Shown one piece after another: positions 8,051 through 17,153 of a stretch of 64,000 bases of DNA. Position 1 is the stretch's first letter. Every line of letters starts with the position of its first letter. This DNA comes from Cytophagales bacterium. GTDB lineage: Bacteria > Bacteroidota > Bacteroidia > Cytophagales > Thermoflexibacteraceae. The translations under genes and the position numbers were made by a program. The stretch is from NCBI GenBank assembly GCA_013299115.1, contig JAAFKA010000007.1:124001-188000 (forward strand). Direction: 5' to 3'. The notes beneath the pieces are model-generated. The model was given only the letters and a program-made list of their open reading frames with translations, was not told the DNA's origin and made no database searches.

Positions 8051-8797
8051 ATGCTATCCATTGTCATACCTATTTACAACGAGGAGGAAAATTTGCCTAC
8101 CCTATATAAAAAATTGGTAGAGATAAGTCCTTTGTGAGAGGAGGCTTACGAGGTTATTTTAGTCGATGATGGGTCTGCTGACCAGTCTGCATCGATGATG
8201 CAAAAAATAGCCGAACAAGACCCCCACTTCAAAATTGTAACCCTTAGTCGTAATTTTGGGCATCAGCCTGCTATTTCGGCAGGTATCAGCATAGCCAAAG
8301 GCGATGCCGTAGTGATAATGGACGGCGATTTGCAAGACCCACCCGAAGAACTCCCACGTTTTTTGGCAAAATGGCAAGAAGGTTATGAGGTGGTCTATGC
8401 CATTCGCACCAAACGCAAGGAAGGGCTGTTTAAACGAATAGCTTACAAGTCGTTTTACAAATTGTTGGATTTTATCAGCGACATAGAAATTCCCTTAGAT
8501 TCGGGAGATTTTTGTGTGATGGACAAAAAAGTGGTGCGTGTACTCAACGAGGAAATGCCCGAACAGTTGCGTTTTGTGCGGGGCTTGCGGGCTTTTGCAG
8601 GTTTCAAACAAATAGGCGTAAAATACGAAAGAGCAGAACGGAATGCAGGCGAAGTGAAATATACATTTAGCAAATTAGTCAAATTAGCCTTAGATGGTTT
8701 ATTTGGTTTTTCTATATTCCCCTTGCGTTATCGTATCTACTCCATTTTACGATTGTCAAGGTCTGCGACCATTGCCAACGTATGCAAACAATTATAA
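8051..8797 (+). pseudogene. family 2 glycosyltransferase (DPM1/GtrB-like), broken
   Basis: Begins with an intact start at 8051 (MLSIVIPIYNEEENLPTLY), the usual opening of dolichyl-phosphate-mannose-synthase-like glycosyltransferases. An in-frame TGA at 8135-8137 then interrupts it. After the stop the frame continues with VILVDDGSADQS, the DxD region MDGDLQDPPEE and RGLRAFAGFKQIGVKYER, all recognisable. The C-terminal membrane segments expected after FSIFPLR are missing; a dispersed repeat (8748-8782) supplies the last residues and the stop. Normal length is about 310 residues. Two independent lesions point to a decaying gene. An internal start could give a 200-residue product lacking the nucleotide-binding N-terminus, which would not be expected to work. 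Confidence 0.8.
8748..8782 (+). repeat. dispersed GGTACG-type palindromic repeat, truncating the glycosyltransferase
   Basis: TACGATTGTCAAGG, then GTCTGCGACC, then ATTGCCAACGTA: the same imperfect palindrome as at 14496, 14551, 17625, 26816 and 26874. It reads into the end of the glycosyltransferase frame and abuts the epimerase gene. Confidence 0.75.
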
Positions 8798-8808
8798 AAC
8801 ATAAATTT

Positions 8809-9210
8809 ATGCTCAAAGTCGAACACATAGGGATTGCAGTCAAAGATTTAGCACAATCCAACCAACTTTTTGCCAAACTATTTGGGCAAGAAGCCTATAA
8901 ATTGGAAAATGTAGTTTCCGAAGGGGTGCAAACCTCTTTTTTTAAAATAGGAGATACCAAAATAGAATTGTTAGAGGCTACTCATGCTGAAAGCCCTATT
9001 GCCAAATTTATAGAAAAAAGGGGAGAGGGCATTCACCACCTTGCCTTTGAGGTGGCAGATATTCAGGCAGAGATGCAAAGACTTCAAAAAGAAGGATTTA
9101 CCTTGCTCCACACCACGCCCAAAGAGGGTGCAGACAACAAATTGATTTGTTTTTTGCATCCCAAAGGCACAAATGGTGTTTTGATAGAATTGTGCCAAGA
9201 GAAAAAGTAG
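8809..9210 (+). CDS. mce: methylmalonyl-CoA epimerase
   Basis: 133 residues, VOC superfamily, two beta-alpha-beta-beta-beta halves. It interconverts (R)- and (S)-methylmalonyl-CoA in propionyl-CoA metabolism. The metal ligands expected for the family are in place: His in KVEHIGIAV, His in GIHHLAFEV and Glu in VLIELCQ. The ATG at 8809 is chosen because upstream codons are repeat-derived. Length matches the family (about 130-145). Convergent with the E2 gene, separated by a hairpin. Confidence 0.9.
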   Translation: MLKVEHIGIAVKDLAQSNQLFAKLFGQEAYKLENVVSEGVQTSFFKIGDTKIELLEATHAESPIAKFIEKRGEGIHHLAFEVADIQAEMQRLQKEGFTLLHTTPKEGADNKLICFLHPKGTNGVLIELCQEKK

Positions 9211-9219
9211 GGCGTATAA

Positions 9220-9248
9220 CTATCAGGTGGCTTAAAGACACCTGATAG
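9220..9248. terminator. hairpin between convergent mce and E2 genes
   Basis: CTATCAGGTG (9220-9229) pairs with CACCTGATAG (9239-9248): 10-bp perfect stem, 9-nt loop. No T-run, but its position between convergent genes suits a shared terminator. Confidence 0.5.
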
Positions 9249-9271
9249 CCGTACTTGCCCAATAACTTAAA

Positions 9272-10594
9272 TTACAACACTTTCTGGCTTACATCAAATT
9301 TTTCCAAATAATCTGCCACTCTACGCACAAAAGAGCCACCCAAAGCCCCGTCCACAATTCGGTGGTCGTAAGAGTGAGAGAGGAACATCATTTGGCGAAT
9401 GCCTATCAAATCTCCTTGTGGAGTTTCTATTACGGCAGGTTTTTTGATAATTGCCCCCAATGATAAAATAGCCACTTGCGGTTGTAAAATAATAGGAGTT
9501 CCCATGACATTGCCAAAAGAACCAATATTCGATACAGTGTAAGTACCACCCGACAATTCATCTGGGGTCAATTTGTTTTCTCTTGCACGTTTGGCAAGGT
9601 CGTTTACCTTGTGAGTCATGCCCAACAAGTTGAGTTGGTCTGCATTTTTGATAACAGGCACAATCAAATTGCCTGTGGGTAAAGCCACCGCCAAACCTAA
9701 GTGAATATCTTTTTTGATAATAATTTTGTCGCCATCAATAGAAGAATTTACCAAAGGAAAATCTTTTAATGCTTTGACTACTGCCATCATAAAAATTGGT
9801 GTGTAGGTCAAACTTACGCCCTCTTTTTCTTTGAAAGCCTTGACATGAGCATTTCGCCAATTCACAATATTGGTAACATCAGCCTCCACAAAAGACGTAA
9901 CGTGAGGAGAAATGTGTTTAGAGTCCACCATGCGTTGGGCTATCATTTTCCTCATTCTGTCCATTTCTATTATCTCCACATTGCCCGAATAAGAAACGGC
10001 TGGTTTCACTTGCTCAACAGCAGGCGTTGAGGTGGTAGTAACAGTGGCAATGGTTTGTGTAATGGGTGCTTGTGCAACAGGTTGCGTAGCAAGAGTTGGC
10101 GTAATTTTGCCCGACTTTTTAGCCTCCAAATAAGCCAACATATCTTGTTTAGTCAATCTGCCACCTTGCCCTGTGCCTGCTATGGTTTCCAATTCTGCCA
10201 TTGCAATATTTTCTTGCTTTGCCATATTCATCACCAAAGGCGAATAAAAACGGTTCGTAGCAACTTCTACCGTTGGGGCAGTTGTTGCAATCGTCTGTGG
10301 TTTTTGAGGATTGGCAACCACTTGCGGCGTGGAAGTAGCCCCGCCTGTGCCGCCGCCTGTGTCTATGACTGCAATGGGTTTGCCCACCTGCACTACTTCG
10401 CCTTTTTGGGCTTTCATTTCTACCAAAACGCCAGCGTGCAACGAAGGAATTTCGGTATCTACCTTGTCCGTTGCCACTTCTAATACTGCCTCGTCTTGTT
10501 CTATTTTGTCGCCCACTTTTTTGAGCCAATTTAATATGGTGCCTTCCATGACACTTTCGCCCATTTTGGGCATCAACATTTCGACCAAAGCCAT
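9272..10594 (-). CDS. 2-oxoacid dehydrogenase E2 (dihydrolipoamide acyltransferase)
   Basis: 440 residues. One lipoyl domain (1-80) with the lipoylated Lys44 in EVATDKVDTE, a Thr/Pro/Ala-rich linker, a peripheral subunit-binding domain (about 115-157, FYSPLVMNMAKQ...AGTGQGGRLTK), a second linker, and the acyltransferase catalytic domain ending in SYDHRIVDGALGG with catalytic His411. It forms the core of a 2-oxoacid dehydrogenase complex and transfers acyl groups from E1 to CoA. The single lipoyl domain suits the branched-chain or 2-oxoglutarate type; substrate cannot be fixed without E1, which is not adjacent. Confidence 0.9.
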   Translation of the reverse strand: MALVEMLMPKMGESVMEGTILNWLKKVGDKIEQDEAVLEVATDKVDTEIPSLHAGVLVEMKAQKGEVVQVGKPIAVIDTGGGTGGATSTPQVVANPQKPQTIATTAPTVEVATNRFYSPLVMNMAKQENIAMAELETIAGTGQGGRLTKQDMLAYLEAKKSGKITPTLATQPVAQAPITQTIATVTTTSTPAVEQVKPAVSYSGNVEIIEMDRMRKMIAQRMVDSKHISPHVTSFVEADVTNIVNWRNAHVKAFKEKEGVSLTYTPIFMMAVVKALKDFPLVNSSIDGDKIIIKKDIHLGLAVALPTGNLIVPVIKNADQLNLLGMTHKVNDLAKRARENKLTPDELSGGTYTVSNIGSFGNVMGTPIILQPQVAILSLGAIIKKPAVIETPQGDLIGIRQMMFLSHSYDHRIVDGALGGSFVRRVADYLEKFDVSQKVL

Positions 10595-10639
10595 GTTAAG
10601 TGATGTGTTTTATGGTGTGTTTTATTGGATTGAATGAAA

Positions 10640-10647
10640 CAAAGGTA
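10640..10647 (-). promoter_or_regulatory. -7 box of the E2 gene
   Basis: TACCTTTG on the minus strand, 46 bp before the E2 ATG. No TTG at the preferred 17-23 bp spacing, so only the -7 element is claimed. Confidence 0.35.
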
Positions 10648-10700
10648 GTAGTTTTTTTATTTTTTTATAACTTGCAATAAGATTATTTAAAAGCTACTAA

Positions 10701-10736
10701 AAAACCCTACAATTTCTCCAAGAAATGTAGGGTTTT
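10701..10736 (-). terminator. intrinsic terminator of the 10765-11397 gene
   Basis: AAAACCCTACAATTTCT pairs with AGAAATGTAGGGTTTT with one bulged base. Reading the minus strand, the stem is followed by a T-run and it lies 28 bp past the stop codon. Confidence 0.75.
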
Positions 10737-10764
10737 GCATAGTCGTATTTTAAAGCCAAACTAT

Positions 10765-11397
10765 TTACCGCACAATGGTATATTGTTTTTTGAAGTCGGC
10801 AGCTTGTTTTTCTTTGAGGAGTTTAATTTTGGTTTCTTGCTCCTCTATCCACTTCAATTCGCTGTAATCTCCTTCGGGGTGTACTTCTTGGTAGTACCTG
10901 TATGTTTCGCCTAAATCTGCAAAAACCTCTTTAAGTTTGTCTTCTAAAATCACAAAGTTGGTCGTAATATTAATTTTCAGTTCCTCTATTTCGGCGGGTT
11001 TTTCCAGAATAATAGCTTCTACGTGGACAAGTTGCTTAGCCTCATCCGTAGTGAGTTGGTTGGGTTTGAGGTCTGGTTGAGTTTTGGGCACAGGAATTTT
11101 TGCAAACAGTTCGTCAGATTTTGATTTTTGCTGCACCCCTATAATTGACTCCTCATCGGCAATGGCTTCTATGTATAAAATTTGCTTCATTGCCTCCACA
11201 TCAGCTTTGTCTTTTTTAGACATCAGACTCCACCTTTTTTTCATATACTTTGTCCATAACAACTTGTTGTTGGGGTCTTTGAGGAGTTTTGCCCAAATTT
11301 CAGGTCTGCGATAAGGGTCACTTTTTTGGGCTGAACTTTGCGAAATTGCTACTACACAGAGCAATATTACAAAAAAGATGCGTAAAAAGAATTTCAT
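10765..11397 (-). CDS. secreted protein of unknown function
   Basis: 210 residues from the ATG at 11397, chosen because it directly begins a signal peptide (MKFFLRIFFVILLCVV followed by AISQSSAQ, cleavage expected after SAQ). The mature part is charged and helical, rich in Lys/Glu, with YRRPEIWAKLLKDP near its start and a Lys-rich C-terminus. No domain recognised. Probably periplasmic. Monocistronic, with a terminator downstream. Confidence 0.65.
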   Translation of the reverse strand: MKFFLRIFFVILLCVVAISQSSAQKSDPYRRPEIWAKLLKDPNNKLLWTKYMKKRWSLMSKKDKADVEAMKQILYIEAIADEESIIGVQQKSKSDELFAKIPVPKTQPDLKPNQLTTDEAKQLVHVEAIILEKPAEIEELKINITTNFVILEDKLKEVFADLGETYRYYQEVHPEGDYSELKWIEEQETKIKLLKEKQAADFKKQYTIVR

Positions 11398-11465
11398 AAC
11401 TTGGTTAAAATTTATGATATGGTACATTTGCCTTAAATAAATACTCGAAATTAAACAAATCTTAT

Positions 11466-11582
11466 TAGAGGTTATTAAGATTTGTACCGTACCCTTTGGC
11501 GGGGGTTGCCTCCAACTGCAAGGTAAATTAGTTGAAAATCAACAAGTTAATTTTCTGTACAAAATTATTGTAATAACCTCTA
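11466..11582 (+). mobile_element. MITE-like element, copy 2 of 5
   Basis: 117 bp, TA-bounded, ends GAGGTTATTAAGAT and ATTGTAATAACCTC. Same body as copy 1 with a few substitutions (one base shorter). It lies between the start of the secreted-protein gene and the end of the dedA gene; next to it ATTTCTTGCA and TGCAAGAAAT (about 11585-11611) form another small hairpin. Confidence 0.65.
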
Positions 11583-11707
11583 TTATTTCTTGCAATTTTT
11601 ATGCAAGAAATAACCTATTAGTGGACTACGTAAAAAATAAAAAAAGGTTGGATTTAAGCAACAGAAAATTATCTAATCTAAGACCAAACCTTAAAATTTG
11701 CAACTAT

Positions 11708-12328
11708 TTACATTTTTCTTAATTTTATTTTCCTAATCAAAGGGGCAAGTGTTATCAAAACCACCATGAGCAAGGAATAGCCTACATATTCTTTCACTTC
11801 GGGGAAAACATCACCACACCAATAGCCCAACAGCACGAAACTCAAAGACCAAATAGAAATTCCTGTTAGACTGTAAGCCGAAAAATGCCCGAAGTGCATA
11901 CGGACTATGCCCGCAAAGATAGGCAATAAACTTCGCAAAACAGGGAAAAAACGACCAATTAATAAGGCAGTGCTTCGGTATCTGCGAAAAAACAGCTTTG
12001 CCCTTGCAAAATGGCGGCGTTTAAAAAACAAACCATCTTCTTTTTGTATCAACTTGTATCTACTTTTTGCCCCAGTATAGTAGCCAAACAACGTACCCAA
12101 AACCGCAGCCGTAAACGATGTTGCTAACAAAATAGGCAGTGAATGATGCCACAACTCCAATCGTGAACTCAATCCTGCCACAAATAGCAAAGACTCCCCT
12201 GGTAAGAAAATACCTACCAAAGTCCCCGACTCGGCAAAAATTATCCAAAAAAATAGAGTCAAGCCTCCAAATTCTAAAATAGATTCTGGAGTTGCAAAGT
12301 TTTCAATAAATTGCCACCATTCAGCCAT
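11708..12328 (-). CDS. DedA family membrane protein
   Basis: 206 residues, several membrane segments. Diagnostic DedA features: FAESGTLVGIFLPGESLLF near residue 30, FGYYTGAKSR, the amphipathic re-entrant GRFFPVLRSLLPIFAG, and a C-terminal hydrophobic pair ending in a basic tail. DedA proteins are inner-membrane transporters; some are undecaprenyl-phosphate or phospholipid flippases. The upstream DUF983 gene ends 7 bp before this start, so the two are co-transcribed. A second dedA lies at 61274. Confidence 0.9.
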   Translation of the reverse strand: MAEWWQFIENFATPESILEFGGLTLFFWIIFAESGTLVGIFLPGESLLFVAGLSSRLELWHHSLPILLATSFTAAVLGTLFGYYTGAKSRYKLIQKEDGLFFKRRHFARAKLFFRRYRSTALLIGRFFPVLRSLLPIFAGIVRMHFGHFSAYSLTGISIWSLSFVLLGYWCGDVFPEVKEYVGYSLLMVVLITLAPLIRKIKLRKM

Positions 12329-12335
12329 TGGTTAA

Positions 12336-12713
12336 TTATAATTTTTCATTGTAAGCAACCCCACCAAAAAAATGCAACATCAAAGTTCGCGAATACCTAA
12401 AACTCATGGGCATCGTCAGCACCAAAATAGAGCAAATCACAGTCAAATAAACCCACAAAGGCGGATTTGCTAATAAAAAGTAAACACAAAAAAAGCTAAT
12501 TACAATGGTTGCAATGGAAAAAGCATAGCTAAAATACATAGCCCCATAAAAAAATCCTGGTTCCACCTCAAATTTTAGCCCACAATGCGTACATTTTTCG
12601 TGCATAGCGGCATAATTGAGGAGGTTAAAAGCCGAATTTTTATACAGTACAGTTTGTCTGCATTGCGGACAACGGTGCTGCACTAAGGCTGGCAATAAAC
12701 CTATTTTTTTCAT
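12336..12713 (-). CDS. DUF983 family membrane protein
   Basis: 125 residues from the ATG at 12713. Two CxxC pairs (HRCPQCRQ and EKCTHCGLKF) form a likely zinc ribbon, followed by the family signature EPGFFYGAMYFSYA and two hydrophobic helices. Function of DUF983 is unknown. It heads a two-gene unit with dedA. The ATG is preferred over an upstream one because the conserved region starts a few residues after it. Confidence 0.85.
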   Translation of the reverse strand: MKKIGLLPALVQHRCPQCRQTVLYKNSAFNLLNYAAMHEKCTHCGLKFEVEPGFFYGAMYFSYAFSIATIVISFFCVYFLLANPPLWVYLTVICSILVLTMPMSFRYSRTLMLHFFGGVAYNEKL

Positions 12714-12901
12714 AGCTGTTTGGTTTAGTTTGCAAAATAGCAAGTTATGTTTTTTTGCAATATTTTTAAACACTGCAAAGAAATATTTTTTTGATAGACG
12801 TAAATTTTTTTTGCAAAAAAAAACACCTCACTGTTGCGTTTCGACTCTTTTTGACGTATAGGATATAGAGGGGTTTGTTAAAATCTGTAAAACTGTGCTG
12901 T

Positions 12902-12922
12902 TGTTTGTGTCCTCACAAACGA
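12902..12922. repeat. short palindrome GTTTGTGTCCTCACAAAC
   Basis: GTTTGTGTCCTCACAAACGAC; the same palindrome is at 15482-15501 and, as GCTTGTGTCCTCACAAGC, at about 26751-26768. All three lie in intergenic DNA. Confidence 0.55.
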
Positions 12923-12951
12923 CAATATTCAACTTTAAACCATATAAAACA

Positions 12952-13509
12952 ATGAAAACAAAATTTTTCCAATGGTGTGTACTTGCCCTGCTGGGCAGTT
13001 CGTTGAGTAGCTGCTACTATTGGCAGGAAAGAAACACCACCAATTTTGCACCGACTACTACTGCCTATAAACCTATTTATGCGGCGGCAAGTGTAGCCAA
13101 AAATATTTCTGTAACAGCACCTGCAAAACTCGATAAAGTTGGTAAAATCTACTACAAAGACAATTTTATTTTTATCAACGAAACCAACAAAGGTATTCAC
13201 ATTATCAACAATGCCAATCCTCGCAATCCGCAAAAAGTGGCTTTCTTGAATATCAACGGCTGTACAGATATTGTCATCAAAGGAAATTGGCTTTATGCCA
13301 ACAACTTGACAGATTTGGTGGTGCTTGATGTTACAGTACCGCAAAATGCGACGCTGAAAACTCGTGTGGAAAATGCTTTTCTCAATGCAAGCCAAAGACC
13401 TCCACAACGCAATGCTTCTTTTATCTGCCCCGATGCCTCAAAAGGCTCGGTAGTGGGTTGGGAAGAAATTACCTCCGCAGACGAAAGAAAATTGGCTACT
13501 TGTTGGTAG
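12952..13509 (+). CDS. LVIVD-repeat lipoprotein
   Basis: 185 residues. Lipoprotein signal peptide with lipobox LSSC at Cys21, so it should be membrane-anchored. The mature part has beta-propeller-like LVIVD repeats (FIFINETNKGIHIINNANP, WLYANNLTDLVVLDV). Only about two repeats are present, so it is short for the family. It pairs with a similar gene 180 bp downstream on the same strand. Ligand and role unknown. Confidence 0.75.
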   Translation: MKTKFFQWCVLALLGSSLSSCYYWQERNTTNFAPTTTAYKPIYAAASVAKNISVTAPAKLDKVGKIYYKDNFIFINETNKGIHIINNANPRNPQKVAFLNINGCTDIVIKGNWLYANNLTDLVVLDVTVPQNATLKTRVENAFLNASQRPPQRNASFICPDASKGSVVGWEEITSADERKLATCW

Positions 13510-13576
13510 TTTGTAAAACTACATTTGTGTAGTTACGAACTTCAGTATAATGCTATGAAACAAAGAAACTATATTT

Positions 13577-13624
13577 ACAACCTCGCAGCCGTTGAACAAT
13601 AATAGCCCTACGTGCAACGTAGGG
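13577..13624 (+). repeat. short copy of the CAACCTCGAAG / CCCTACGTGCAACGTAGGG repeat
   Basis: Decayed arm CAACCTCGCAGCCGTTGAAC followed by AATAATAGCCCTACGTGCA and ACGTAGGG. It belongs to the family seen in expanded form at 46812, 56560 and 60912. It is followed at 13646-13661 by a TTCGTCTTTAGGCGAA palindrome. Confidence 0.6.
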
Positions 13625-13689
13625 AAAGCTATTAGTCAAAAAAAATTCGTCTTTAGGCGAATATACAAACCTTTTATTTTCAAAAACTT

Positions 13690-14454
13690 ATGAAAAAAAT
13701 ATTTATTCAGTTCTTGTTTGCGTCATTGGTAAGCTGCTTGGCAGCTTGCAATGCAAGTCAAGAAAGTGCGTCGCCAGGCGGTGGAGGCACAGGCAGCAGT
13801 GGTTCTATGGCAAGCATGGCAATTGTAGGCGATGCGTTGTATATCTTGGAAAACCAAAAAGTTAAGTTGTTTGACATAGGGCAACCGACCAATCCTCTGT
13901 TTATACAAGACCTCAACGTGGGCAATGGTTTGGAAACTATTTTTCCCTACAAAGACAAGTTATTTTTTGGCTCGCAAACAGGTATGGTTATTTTTGACAA
14001 TACCAACCCAAAAAATCCGCGTTATTTGAGTACCTACGAACACATTACGGCTTGCGACCCTGTGGTGGTGCAAGGCACATACGCCTACGTAACCCTCCGC
14101 AATGGTAGCCTATGCCGCAGGGCACCCAATCAGTTGGAAGTGATAGACGTAAAAGACCCGCGAAACCCCAAATTATTGCAAGTCTATCCTATGGTAAATC
14201 CACAAGGTTTGGGCATCAGAGATACTGTTTTGTACCTTTGCGATGGGCAAGATGGGCTAAAAGTATTTGATGTGGACACCACCAAACAGTTTCATACGAT
14301 TAATCAGTTGCAACAGATTAAAGGTTTCGATACCTATGATGTCATTTCTCAACCCAATTTGCTCATGCTCGTAGGCAAAGATGGTTTGTACCAATTTGAT
14401 ACTCGAAACCCCAACAACTTGCAACAGTTGAGCATGATACGAAGAGGACAGTAG
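13690..14454 (+). CDS. LVIVD-repeat lipoprotein
   Basis: 254 residues. Lipoprotein signal with LAAC lipobox near residue 20, then a Gly/Ser linker (GGGGTGSSGS) and about five LVIVD/propeller repeats: ALYILENQKVKLFDIGQPTN, TGMVIFDNTNPKNPRY, NQLEVIDVKDPRNPK, DGLKVFDVDT, DGLYQFDTRNPNN. Likely a cell-surface beta-propeller. It resembles the preceding gene and the two may be paralogues acting together. Confidence 0.8.
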   Translation: MKKIFIQFLFASLVSCLAACNASQESASPGGGGTGSSGSMASMAIVGDALYILENQKVKLFDIGQPTNPLFIQDLNVGNGLETIFPYKDKLFFGSQTGMVIFDNTNPKNPRYLSTYEHITACDPVVVQGTYAYVTLRNGSLCRRAPNQLEVIDVKDPRNPKLLQVYPMVNPQGLGIRDTVLYLCDGQDGLKVFDVDTTKQFHTINQLQQIKGFDTYDVISQPNLLMLVGKDGLYQFDTRNPNNLQQLSMIRRGQ

Positions 14455-14495
14455 TTAATTTTTAGTTTTGAATGTTTAATTTTTGTAACTATTTA

Positions 14496-14604
14496 GGTAC
14501 GTTGGCAACGGTGCTTTTCGCACCTTGACAATCGTACCAGCTCAATTTTTATACGATGGTCAAGGTACGAAAAGCATGGGGTTGCTCAAACCGTTGCCAA
14601 CGTA
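14496..14604. repeat. two inverted GGTACG-type repeats
   Basis: Unit one at 14496-14538 runs GGTACGTTGGCAACGG ... CCTTGACAATCGTACC. Unit two at 14551-14604 runs in the opposite order (ATACGATGGTCAAGG ... CCGTTGCCAACGTAT). The centres differ (GTGCTTTTCGCA in the first), so arms are conserved and centres are swapped. Confidence 0.65.
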
Positions 14605-14677
14605 TAAAAATTTGCTCAAAGCCACCCGATGGGTAAAATTTTAATTTTATAGTTATCAACAACAATCTCAAAAACCA

Positions 14678-15448
14678 ATGCAAAAACACCTTATTCTCTG
14701 CTTTTACTTTTTGTGCTTTGGTTGGCTGGCTGCGGGCTGCCGACCTTTATACGCACCTATGGGCATGACCGAAACCACTGCGTTTATGCCTACTCCTTCG
14801 CCACTTTCCTTGCCCGATAGTGGTTCTCGTCAATCGCAGCACTACGTATCAGGTAGCTATGCCAATGGTTTTCGTTATTTGCCCCAAGATTTTAACCAAT
14901 TTTTAGTAGGACAATATCATTGGGGACGTACCAAAAATCGTGGGAAAAATAAGTTTGAAACCATAGCTTTGGGAGGTTATTTTCATGTGGGCAACTATGA
15001 AGTCAAAGATTTATATTTTTTAAGCAATGGTCGCAACCAATGGTTAGGAAATTATAGGGCTTGGGGAGTAGGTGCAAGGTTTGCTGCCAATCATATAATC
15101 AAAAAAGGACAAAATTGGTACCTCATGCCTATAGGTTATATGGGTACATTGGGCATAGAAAGTGGCGACTATTTCAGATTTAGAGCAGATGCTACTGAAG
15201 CCAATGTTGTTAGTGATTTTGGTGGCAGTATCATTTTAAGCAATAGTTATACTTTTGGTGTAGGTTGCAAAATAAAAGACAAATGGCACATAGATTTTCA
15301 AAATGCACTAAGTTTGCATTATTTCATTTTGCTTACTTACAATGTCAATCTCAATGTGCAGTACAAAAAACATTTTCATTTTAATACAGGAGTTTATACG
15401 CTGGGTTTTAGTCCTGCATGGCGGATGGGGTTTAGTTATGGATTTTAA
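14678..15448 (+). CDS. putative outer-membrane lipoprotein, beta-rich
   Basis: 256 residues. Lipobox LAAGC at about 17-21. The remainder alternates aromatic and small residues in a porin-like pattern (FLVGQYHWGR, ETIALGGYFHVGNYEV, SYTFGVGCKIKDKWHIDF) and ends in GFSPAWRMGFSYGF, with a terminal aromatic as in beta-barrels. No named family recognised. Monocistronic. Confidence 0.65.
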   Translation: MQKHLILCFYFLCFGWLAAGCRPLYAPMGMTETTAFMPTPSPLSLPDSGSRQSQHYVSGSYANGFRYLPQDFNQFLVGQYHWGRTKNRGKNKFETIALGGYFHVGNYEVKDLYFLSNGRNQWLGNYRAWGVGARFAANHIIKKGQNWYLMPIGYMGTLGIESGDYFRFRADATEANVVSDFGGSIILSNSYTFGVGCKIKDKWHIDFQNALSLHYFILLTYNVNLNVQYKKHFHFNTGVYTLGFSPAWRMGFSYGF

Positions 15449-15580
15449 AAACCTTATAGGTTTAGTGCCTTTTTTGTCGTGGTTTGTGTCCTCACAAACG
15501 ACTTTTGAGTTGTTTCCGTTCAACCATTGCCAAAGTCTATCGACTATTGGCAAGGTTTCACTACGAAATACCCAAAAAAA

Positions 15581-16858
15581 CTAATATTTCCAATTAAACA
15601 AAGGATAATTAGTCATCCAATCATTAACTTCTTTTTTGACCTCAGCCAATACCATTGGTTTGTCGTGATTTACCAATGCTTTGTCTATCAACTCCGCCAA
15701 ACGAGGCATATCTGTTTTTACTAAACCCCTGGTGGTAATGGCAGACGTACCAATTCGCATACCCGAAGTAACAAATGGCGACTTGTCGTCAAACGGCACC
15801 ATATTTTTGTTTATCGTAATATCAGCCAAGCCTAATACTGCTTCGGCTTGTTTGCCTGTAATATTTTTGTTGCGAAGGTCTATGAGCATGAGGTGATTGT
15901 CTGTTCCTCCTGAAATAATGTTGTAGCCTTTGTCCATAAAAACATCTGCCAATACATCAGCATTTTCTTGTACTTGCTTGATATACATGGCATAATCATG
16001 CGTGAGTGCCTCTGCAAAACCTACGGCTTTGGCTGCAATGATATGTTCTAAGGGACCTCCTTGCGTACCAGGGAATACGCCACTATCCAATAATTCCGAC
16101 ATCATTCGCAAGCCACCTTTTGGGTTTTTGACACCAAAGGGGTTTTCAAAATCTTCGCCCATCATAATCAAGCCACCGCGTGTGCAACGGAGAGTTTTGT
16201 GGGTGGTCGTGGTTACAATGTGGCAATGTTTGATAGGGTCATTCAAAAAACCTTTAGCTATTAAGCCCGCAGGGTGCGAAATATCTGCCAAAAGCAAAGC
16301 CCCTATGCTGTCGGCAATGGCACGCAGCCTTGCATAATCCCAATCACGAGAATAAGCCGAAGCTCCGCAAATCATCAGTTTTGGTTTTTCGGCTTTGGCG
16401 GTTGCCTCCACTTTGTCGTAATTAATCAAACCTGTTTCTTTCTCCACGCCGTAGAAAGTTGGGCGGTAGAGTTTGCCCGAAAAATTGACAGGAGAGCCAT
16501 GCGTGAGATGCCCGCCATGCGAAAGGTCAAAACCCAAAATCGTATCGCCAGGGTTCAGGCAAGCCAACATCACCGCAGCATTTGCCTGCGCTCCTGAATG
16601 GGGCTGCACATTTGCCCACTCTGCCCTAAACAATTCTTTTGCCCTTTCTATTGCCAATTTTTCGACCTCATCTACAAATTCGCAACCGCCATAATACCGT
16701 TTGCCCGGTAGTCCTTCGGCATATTTGTTGGTGAGAACAGACCCCGCAGCTTCCATGACCGCAGGAGATACAAAATTTTCTGACGCAATGAGTTCAAGTC
16801 CTGAAACCTGACGGCGACGTTCTTTTTCTATGATTTCGAATACTATGTCTTTTGCCAT
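15581..16858 (-). CDS. glyA: serine hydroxymethyltransferase
   Basis: 425 residues from the ATG at 16858. PLP enzyme that converts serine and tetrahydrofolate to glycine and methylene-THF. Motifs: [35 protein letters not shown], and the PLP Lys in [14 protein letters not shown]. The upstream ATG at 16897 would add 13 residues; the inner start [17 protein letters not shown] fits the family N-terminus better. Length is normal. Single gene. Confidence 0.95.
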   Translation of the reverse strand: MAKDIVFEIIEKERRRQVSGLELIASENFVSPAVMEAAGSVLTNKYAEGLPGKRYYGGCEFVDEVEKLAIERAKELFRAEWANVQPHSGAQANAAVMLACLNPGDTILGFDLSHGGHLTHGSPVNFSGKLYRPTFYGVEKETGLINYDKVEATAKAEKPKLMICGASAYSRDWDYARLRAIADSIGALLLADISHPAGLIAKGFLNDPIKHCHIVTTTTHKTLRCTRGGLIMMGEDFENPFGVKNPKGGLRMMSELLDSGVFPGTQGGPLEHIIAAKAVGFAEALTHDYAMYIKQVQENADVLADVFMDKGYNIISGGTDNHLMLIDLRNKNITGKQAEAVLGLADITINKNMVPFDDKSPFVTSGMRIGTSAITTRGLVKTDMPRLAELIDKALVNHDKPMVLAEVKKEVNDWMTNYPLFNWKY

Positions 16859-16905
16859 TTGAGTAGCCAATGATTTAGATAAATGTTGTGGTTGCAATTT
16901 TATGT

Positions 16906-16959
16906 AGTGCGGACTTTAGTCCACACAGACTACTTGTAGTGCGGACTTTAGTCCGCACC
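16906..16959. repeat. two copies of GTGCGGACTTTAGTCCGCAC palindrome
   Basis: GTAGTGCGGACTTTAGTCCACAC at 16904-16926 (one arm decayed) and GTAGTGCGGACTTTAGTCCG at 16937-16956, which continues CAC. The ACTTTAGTC core recurs at 26563, 29934, 60604, 60881, 61139 and 61239. Confidence 0.65.
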
Positions 16960-17153
16960 ATTATCTTTTTTTATGTTTGCAATTTCCTAAGTTTTTTGGT
17001 TTTATTAGCAGGCAAAGGCAAAAAAATTATTGCATTATCAATTTATTTTGTGTTTCCTTTGCAACGCCTTATTTTTCTTACATTGCCCTTGCGAAATTAG
17101 GCAAACTTATTGCAAGTAATTACGTTAAATTAGTATTAAAAAATCTATTTGCA

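Noticed and set aside
8135-8137. TGA as a recoded Trp or selenocysteine codon in the glycosyltransferase
   Set aside because: Other genes end in TGA, the position is not a known selenocysteine site and the gene is also truncated at its 3' end.
16859-16897. Longer N-terminus for glyA
   Set aside because: The inner ATG gives the family-typical start; the extra 13 codons have no counterpart in the family.
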